Of a stretch of 34,072 bases of DNA, positions 30,416 to 34,072 are shown piece by piece. The stretch is taken from contig JABDPT010000038.1 in assembly GCA_013042605.1 (NCBI GenBank), forward strand, positions 1-34,072, written 5' to 3'. A program made the position numbers and the translations under genes. The notes under the pieces are model-generated. The model made no database searches. It was not told the origin of the DNA and was given only the letters and a program-made list of their open reading frames with translations. The first letter of the stretch is position 1. The number at the start of each line of letters is the position of its first letter. Source of the stretch: Paracoccaceae bacterium. Its GTDB lineage: Bacteria; Pseudomonadota; Alphaproteobacteria; Rhodobacterales; Rhodobacteraceae.

Positions 30416-30437
30416 GACCCTTTGCTAGCCAAGGGTC
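30416..30437. promoter_or_regulatory. Second palindrome in the divergent region (22 bp)
   Basis: GACCCTT (30416-30422) and AAGGGTC (30431-30437) flank GCTAGC (30424-30429), forming a near-perfect 22-bp palindrome with one mismatched pair. It is unrelated to the IclR-type motif and so may be the site of a different regulator. It overlaps the likely promoter for the plus-strand alcohol dehydrogenase operon. Confidence 0.55.
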
Positions 30438-30475
30438 AACGCCTATTGAGACGGCGCATCAGGGAGGGTTTAGGC

Positions 30476-31579
30476 ATGGCCGAGAAAGTTGTCGCAGCTG
30501 TCAGAACCGGCCCGGAACGCACCGAGTTCCGAGAATTCGACATGCCCGACATTCCCGACGACGGCGCGCTTCTGAAGATCGAGGTTGCCGGCATCTGCGG
30601 TACGGATGTGAAATTCTACTCCAAGCCCCCGATCGACGATCCGGTGATCATGGGTCATGAGAATATCGGCATCATCGCCAAGGCGGGAAAGACGTTCCAG
30701 AAACGCCGTGGACTGAAAGAAGGCGACCGCGTTTTCGCCGAACACTATGTCGGCTGTTACAACTGCGAACACTGCCACCGGGGCGACTACCGGCTGTGCC
30801 TCGCCACCGACTGGCGCAAGAACCCCGACGGCATCCGCTTTGGCTACACACCGATGACCCGCGCGCCGCATCTTTGGGGCGGGTTCGCGCAGTACATGTA
30901 CCTTCCGTGGAACTCGGTCCTGCACAGTTTGCCCGACGGGCTCTCGCCGGAACTGGCGGGCGTGGTCACCCCCATGGCGAACGGCATCCAGTGGGCGCTC
31001 TTCGACTGCGGCGTGGGTTATCAGACGAAGCTTCTGGTGCAGGGCCCGGGCCAGCAGGGGTTGAGCCAGGTCGTCACCGGCAAACAGGCCGGCGCGGAAC
31101 TGATCATCGTCACAGGCACGTCGAAGGACGCAAAGCGGCTTGAGGTGGCCAAGAAACTCGGCGCGGATTTTACGATCAACGTGGAAGAAGAAGACCCCGT
31201 CGAACGCATCGCCGAGATCACCGGGGGCGAAGGCGTGGACGTCGCGCTCGATTGCACGGCGGGCGCGGGTACGGCCCCCCTTCTGCTTGGGCTTGAAGCG
31301 CTCAAGCGCAAGGGCGGCACGCTTCTCGTGCAGCAGGAGGTGGCGGAATTTCCCAACTTCCCGCTCGCCAAGCTTTGCAACAAATACGTCACCGTGAAAT
31401 GCGCGCGCGGGCACAATTACCAGTCCTGCGAACAGGCATTGCAGCAACTCAATTCCGATCGCTTCCCCCTTGATCTCATCACGACGCATCGCTTCGGTCT
31501 TGAACAGACCCACGACGCGATCAAGGCCGTGGGCGGTTCGGGCGACGCGATCCACGTCTCGCTGATGCCATGGCTCTGA
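30476..31579 (+). CDS. Zinc-dependent alcohol dehydrogenase, MDR family (367 aa)
   Basis: A medium-chain dehydrogenase. The catalytic zinc ligands are in GICGTD (Cys), MGHE (His/Glu) and a later Cys/Glu position. The structural zinc lobe is CYNCEHCHRGDYRLC. The nucleotide motif is VQGPGQQGLSQVV (GxGxxG), and IIVTGTSKDAKRLEVAKKLGAD follows. It oxidises an alcohol or reduces an aldehyde with NAD(P). The substrate is unknown; a hydroxylated ring or diol is possible. The ATG at 30476 follows GGGAGGG; longer frames extend over the operator region. It is the first gene of the plus-strand lower-pathway operon, followed after 105 bp by the COG0523 GTPase and LigK/LigJ. Confidence 0.9.
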   Translation: MAEKVVAAVRTGPERTEFREFDMPDIPDDGALLKIEVAGICGTDVKFYSKPPIDDPVIMGHENIGIIAKAGKTFQKRRGLKEGDRVFAEHYVGCYNCEHCHRGDYRLCLATDWRKNPDGIRFGYTPMTRAPHLWGGFAQYMYLPWNSVLHSLPDGLSPELAGVVTPMANGIQWALFDCGVGYQTKLLVQGPGQQGLSQVVTGKQAGAELIIVTGTSKDAKRLEVAKKLGADFTINVEEEDPVERIAEITGGEGVDVALDCTAGAGTAPLLLGLEALKRKGGTLLVQQEVAEFPNFPLAKLCNKYVTVKCARGHNYQSCEQALQQLNSDRFPLDLITTHRFGLEQTHDAIKAVGGSGDAIHVSLMPWL

Positions 31580-31601
31580 GGGGCGTGCAGGCGTCTCGCC
31601 C

Positions 31602-31642
31602 GGCGCGCAGCGCGCCACTGGGGCGGGCATTCTGCCCACCCC
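31602..31642. repeat. Two inverted repeats in the 31580-31684 gap
   Basis: GGCGCGC-A-GCGCGCC (31602-31616) is a perfect palindrome, followed by a hairpin arm GGGGCGGGCA (31620-31629) with TGCCCACCCC (31633-31642). No T-run follows, so it is not a classic terminator. It may stabilise or attenuate the message between the alcohol dehydrogenase and the GTPase. Confidence 0.4.
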
Positions 31643-31684
31643 GCGGCACGGGCATATCCACCGCGGATCGCGACCGGGCCCGCC

Positions 31685-32647
31685 ATGCCTGACCCCCGCA
31701 TCCCCGTCACCGTCCTTACCGGCTATCTTGGCGCGGGAAAATCCACGCTTCTCAACCACATCCTCGCCGAAGCAAAGGGACGCCGCTTCGCGGTCATCGT
31801 CAATGAATTTGGCGATATCGGCATCGACGGCGACCTGATCGACACCGGTGAGGAAGAACTGATCGAACTCAGCTCCGGCTGCCTCTGCTGCGTTGTCAGG
31901 GGCGATCTGATCCGCACGCTGCGGCGGCTGCTCACGGACGAACCCGATCTCGACGGGATCCTGATCGAGACGACCGGCGTCGCCAACCCCTCCCCGGTGA
32001 TCCAGACCTTCACGGCCGACCAGCAGATTGCCGCCCGCGCACGGCTCGACGCGGTCGTTTGCGTGGCTGATGCCCATCACATCGGCGCGCGCCTCGCCGA
32101 CAGCGCCGACGCGGTCGACCAGGCGGCGCTTGCCAGTATCCTCGTGCTCAACAAGATCACGAGCGCCCCGGACACAAGCGCGACAGAAGCCGCCCTGCGC
32201 CGGTTGAACCCCCACGCGCCGCTCTACCGCACTGATCGCGGCCGCATCGCCGCCGACCACATCCTCGGCACGGGCAGCTTCTCGCTTGACCGGGTCGCCG
32301 CCGACCTGACTGATGACAACCATCACGATCATGTCGCCGAAAACGGCATCGCAAGCGTCTCGGTCAGGTTCGATGAACCGCTCGACCCCGACGCCGTCGA
32401 CGCCTGGCTCGAACGCTTGCTGATGCTGCGTGGCGAAAACATCCTGCGCCTCAAGGGCATCCTGAACATCGCCGACGAAGACCGCCGCTTCATCCTCCAG
32501 TCCGTCCATATGATGCACGAAGCCGATTACGGCGCCCCCTGGAAGGATGACCCCCGCCAGACGAAACTGGTCCTCATCGGCCGCGATCTTGACGAAACCG
32601 AACTGCGTGACGGCCTCTCGGCCGCCCGCGCCGATGTTCCAGCCTGA
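31685..32647 (+). CDS. COG0523 (CobW/YeiR-like) GTPase, putative metal chaperone (320 aa)
   Basis: The N-terminal G domain has Walker [13 protein letters not shown], then [15 protein letters not shown], the metal-binding motif GCLCCVV (CxCC), [11 protein letters not shown] and NKIT as the guanine-specificity region. The C-terminal CobW_C domain is at the end. A short histidine-containing stretch, [12 protein letters not shown], sits in the linker. COG0523 proteins bind metals such as Co or Zn and deliver them to enzymes with GTP hydrolysis. In this operon it stands between a zinc dehydrogenase and LigK/LigJ, which are metal enzymes (LigJ is zinc-type, LigK divalent-cation dependent), so it may supply their metal. 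The ATG at 31685 is 105 bp after the dehydrogenase. Confidence 0.88.
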   Translation: MPDPRIPVTVLTGYLGAGKSTLLNHILAEAKGRRFAVIVNEFGDIGIDGDLIDTGEEELIELSSGCLCCVVRGDLIRTLRRLLTDEPDLDGILIETTGVANPSPVIQTFTADQQIAARARLDAVVCVADAHHIGARLADSADAVDQAALASILVLNKITSAPDTSATEAALRRLNPHAPLYRTDRGRIAADHILGTGSFSLDRVAADLTDDNHHDHVAENGIASVSVRFDEPLDPDAVDAWLERLLMLRGENILRLKGILNIADEDRRFILQSVHMMHEADYGAPWKDDPRQTKLVLIGRDLDETELRDGLSAARADVPA

Positions 32648-32659
32648 AGGAGCCTGTCC

Positions 32660-33358
32660 ATGCCCGTCGTTGTTACCGATATCAAACGCGCCGATCCCGA
32701 TACCGCCGCCGCGCTTGCCGAATTCGGCGTGGCCACGGTGCACGAGGCGCAGGGCCGCACCGGCCTCATGCACCAGCGCCTGCGCCCGATCTACAAGGGC
32801 GCGGCGATCTCGGGCACGGCCGTCACCTGCACCCTGCCCCCGGGCGATAACTGGATGATCCACGTCGCTGCCGAACAGTGCCAGCCCGGCGATATCCTCG
32901 TCGCAGCCACCATCGCCGAGGCCCATTCGGGCTATTTCGGTGACCTTCTGGGCACCGTTCTGAAGACGCGCGGCGTGCAGGGCCTGATCATAGATGCCGG
33001 CTGCCGCGACATCGCCGATCTCGAGGCCCTGGGCTTTCCGGTCTGGTCGCGCTCTGTCTGTGCACACGGCACGGTCAAAGAGGTGCTGGGTGACGTCAAC
33101 GTGCCGGTGTCCTGCGGCGGTACCATCGTCAATCCCGGCGATGTCATCGTCGCCGACGACGACGGCGTCGTGGTCGTCCCCCGCGGCACCGAGGCCGCGG
33201 TCAAGGCGGCATCCGAGGCCCGCATCGCCAAGGAAGAAAAGAACCGCAAGCGCTACGAGGCTGGCGAACTTGGCCTCGATATCTACAAAATGCGGGAAAG
33301 ACTGGCCGAGAAGGGCCTGACCTATGTCAGCCAGGCCGAATGGGAGAACGGGAAATGA
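32660..33358 (+). CDS. ligK: 4-carboxy-4-hydroxy-2-oxoadipate aldolase, RraA-like (232 aa)
   Basis: An RraA-fold protein of the usual length. GDILVAATIAEAHSGYFGDLLGTVLK and IIDAGCRDIADLEALGFPVWSR hold the Gly-rich region and the Arg-Asp pair that bind the divalent cation and pyruvate. LigK-type enzymes split 4-carboxy-4-hydroxy-2-oxoadipate into pyruvate and oxaloacetate and also decarboxylate oxaloacetate. GAAGGAG precedes ATG 32660, 12 bp after the GTPase stop. The stop overlaps the ligJ start (ATGA), which supports the assignment because LigJ makes the LigK substrate. Confidence 0.9.
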   Translation: MPVVVTDIKRADPDTAAALAEFGVATVHEAQGRTGLMHQRLRPIYKGAAISGTAVTCTLPPGDNWMIHVAAEQCQPGDILVAATIAEAHSGYFGDLLGTVLKTRGVQGLIIDAGCRDIADLEALGFPVWSRSVCAHGTVKEVLGDVNVPVSCGGTIVNPGDVIVADDDGVVVVPRGTEAAVKAASEARIAKEEKNRKRYEAGELGLDIYKMRERLAEKGLTYVSQAEWENGK

Positions 33359-34072
33359 TCATCGACTGCCACGGGCATTACACCACCGAACCCAAACCCT
33401 TCATGGATTACCGCAAGGCCCAGATCGCGGCGTTCGAGGCGGGCGATCCCATGCCGTCCTTCCCCGACATCTCCGATGACGACATCGCCGAAAGTGTGGC
33501 CAGCAACCAATTGAAAGCGCTGAAGGATCGCGGTGCGGACATGACGATCTTCAGCCCCCGCGCCTCTGGCATGGGCCACCACATCGGCGACGAGGCCGTA
33601 TCGAAGACCTGGACCCGGCATTGCAACGACATGATCCACCGGGTCACCCGCCTTTTCCCCGACAATTTCGTGGGCGTCTGCCAGTTGCCGCAGAACCCGC
33701 AGGCCCCCATCGAAAACGCCATAGACGAACTGACCCGCTGCGTCGAGGAACTCGATTTCGTTGGCTGCAACCTCAACCCCGATCCAAGCGGCGGCATGTG
33801 GACGGGCGTGCCGCTGACCGACCGTGCGTGGTATCCGTTCTTCGAAAAGATGGTCGAACTCGAAGTTCCGGCGATGATCCACGTCTCGGGCTCGTGCAAC
33901 CCCAACTTTCACATGACCGGCGCCCATTACATCAACGCCGACACCACCGCCTTCATGCAGTTCCTGCAAGGCGATCTCTTTTCCGATTTCCCCGATCTGA
34001 AGCTTATCATCCCGCATGGCGGAGGTGCCGTCCCTTATCACTGGGGCCGATACCGGGGTCTTGCGGACATGA
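33355..34072 (+). CDS. ligJ: 4-oxalomesaconate hydratase, amidohydrolase fold (partial, N-terminal 239 aa)
   Basis: The reading frame is open to the right edge, so the C-terminus is outside the window. The N-terminal metal site is intact as DCHGHYTT. Further landmarks are FSPRASGMGHHIG, AMIHVSGSCNPNFHM and IIPHGGGAVPYHWGRYRG. The pattern matches the LigJ type of 4-oxalomesaconate hydratase of the protocatechuate 4,5-cleavage and gallate pathways. It overlaps ligK by four bases. Unlike the amidohydrolase at 1951, both N-terminal metal histidines are present. Its product is cleaved by LigK to pyruvate and oxaloacetate. Confidence 0.88.
   Translation, partial: MIIDCHGHYTTEPKPFMDYRKAQIAAFEAGDPMPSFPDISDDDIAESVASNQLKALKDRGADMTIFSPRASGMGHHIGDEAVSKTWTRHCNDMIHRVTRLFPDNFVGVCQLPQNPQAPIENAIDELTRCVEELDFVGCNLNPDPSGGMWTGVPLTDRAWYPFFEKMVELEVPAMIHVSGSCNPNFHMTGAHYINADTTAFMQFLQGDLFSDFPDLKLIIPHGGGAVPYHWGRYRGLADM

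Noticed and set aside
30470-33067. An 865-codon open frame on the minus strand
   Set aside because: It lies antisense to the alcohol dehydrogenase, COG0523 GTPase and ligK, all of which have clear family motifs; no recognisable domain is in it.

Overview
The window looks like chromosomal DNA of an alphaproteobacterium, most likely Rhodobacterales (Roseobacter group). It is GC-rich and densely packed, with many ATGA and TGATG start/stop overlaps, and it carries a tripartite tricarboxylate transporter together with LigJ/LigK-type aromatic catabolism. Almost everything from 1951 to the right edge is one large accessory catabolic island for an aromatic or cyclic carboxylic acid. All function calls come from reading motifs by eye; no database search was run.

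Left edge (1-1490): an atypical tRNA-Tyr(GTA)-like gene, then a decayed and 5'-truncated large serine recombinase on the minus strand, then a hairpin. This stretch is visibly less GC-rich and looks like the scar of an integrated element. A universal stress protein gene follows (1491-1937).

Block A (minus, 11571 down to 1951) is a nine-gene operon: TctA, TctB, a 4,5-dihydroxyphthalate-decarboxylase-like protein, two class II aldolase/adducin proteins, a shikimate/quinate dehydrogenase, an aldehyde dehydrogenase, a QuiC-type 3-dehydroshikimate dehydratase fused to an HPPD-like domain, and an amidohydrolase. Block B (plus, 11793-15495) holds a 3-hydroxyisobutyrate-dehydrogenase-like enzyme, two adjacent single-domain cupins and the solute receptor (TctC/Bug family) with an unusual duplicated C-terminal domain, closed by a clear terminator.

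Block C (minus, 22724 down to 15582) is the most unusual operon: bicupin, Rieske oxygenase alpha subunit, a small protein with a FtsZ-like pattern, a NiCoT-like Ni/Co transporter, a small protein ending in a histidine tail, two half-size permeases and a ThDP-dependent enzyme. Block D diverges from it (plus, 22837-29109): a EutA-family reactivase ATPase with a histidine-rich tail and no ethanolamine ammonia-lyase nearby, an IclR regulator, a ferredoxin-flavin reductase (the probable partner of the Rieske oxygenase), a second 4,5-dihydroxyphthalate-decarboxylase-like enzyme, a PanB-like enzyme and an alpha/beta hydrolase with a cysteine nucleophile. Block E (29112-34072) has a third decarboxylase-like protein and a 97-residue protein on the minus strand, then on the plus strand a zinc alcohol dehydrogenase, a COG0523 GTPase, LigK and the start of LigJ.

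Read together, the genes suggest uptake by Tct, ring hydroxylation by the Rieske/reductase pair, decarboxylation and dehydrogenation steps, and entry into the protocatechuate/gallate 4,5-cleavage lower pathway, with 4-oxalomesaconate converted to pyruvate and oxaloacetate by LigJ and LigK. A recognisable ring-cleavage enzyme (LigAB or DesB) is not in the window. Two features stand out. First, a 17-bp palindrome (GTTCCGC-N3-GCGGAAC type) occurs in five intergenic regions and probably marks the regulon of the local IclR protein. Second, metal-handling proteins with histidine-rich segments (EutA-like, NiCoT, His-tail protein, COG0523) are interleaved with the metalloenzymes, which hints at a dedicated metallocentre supply or reactivation system.
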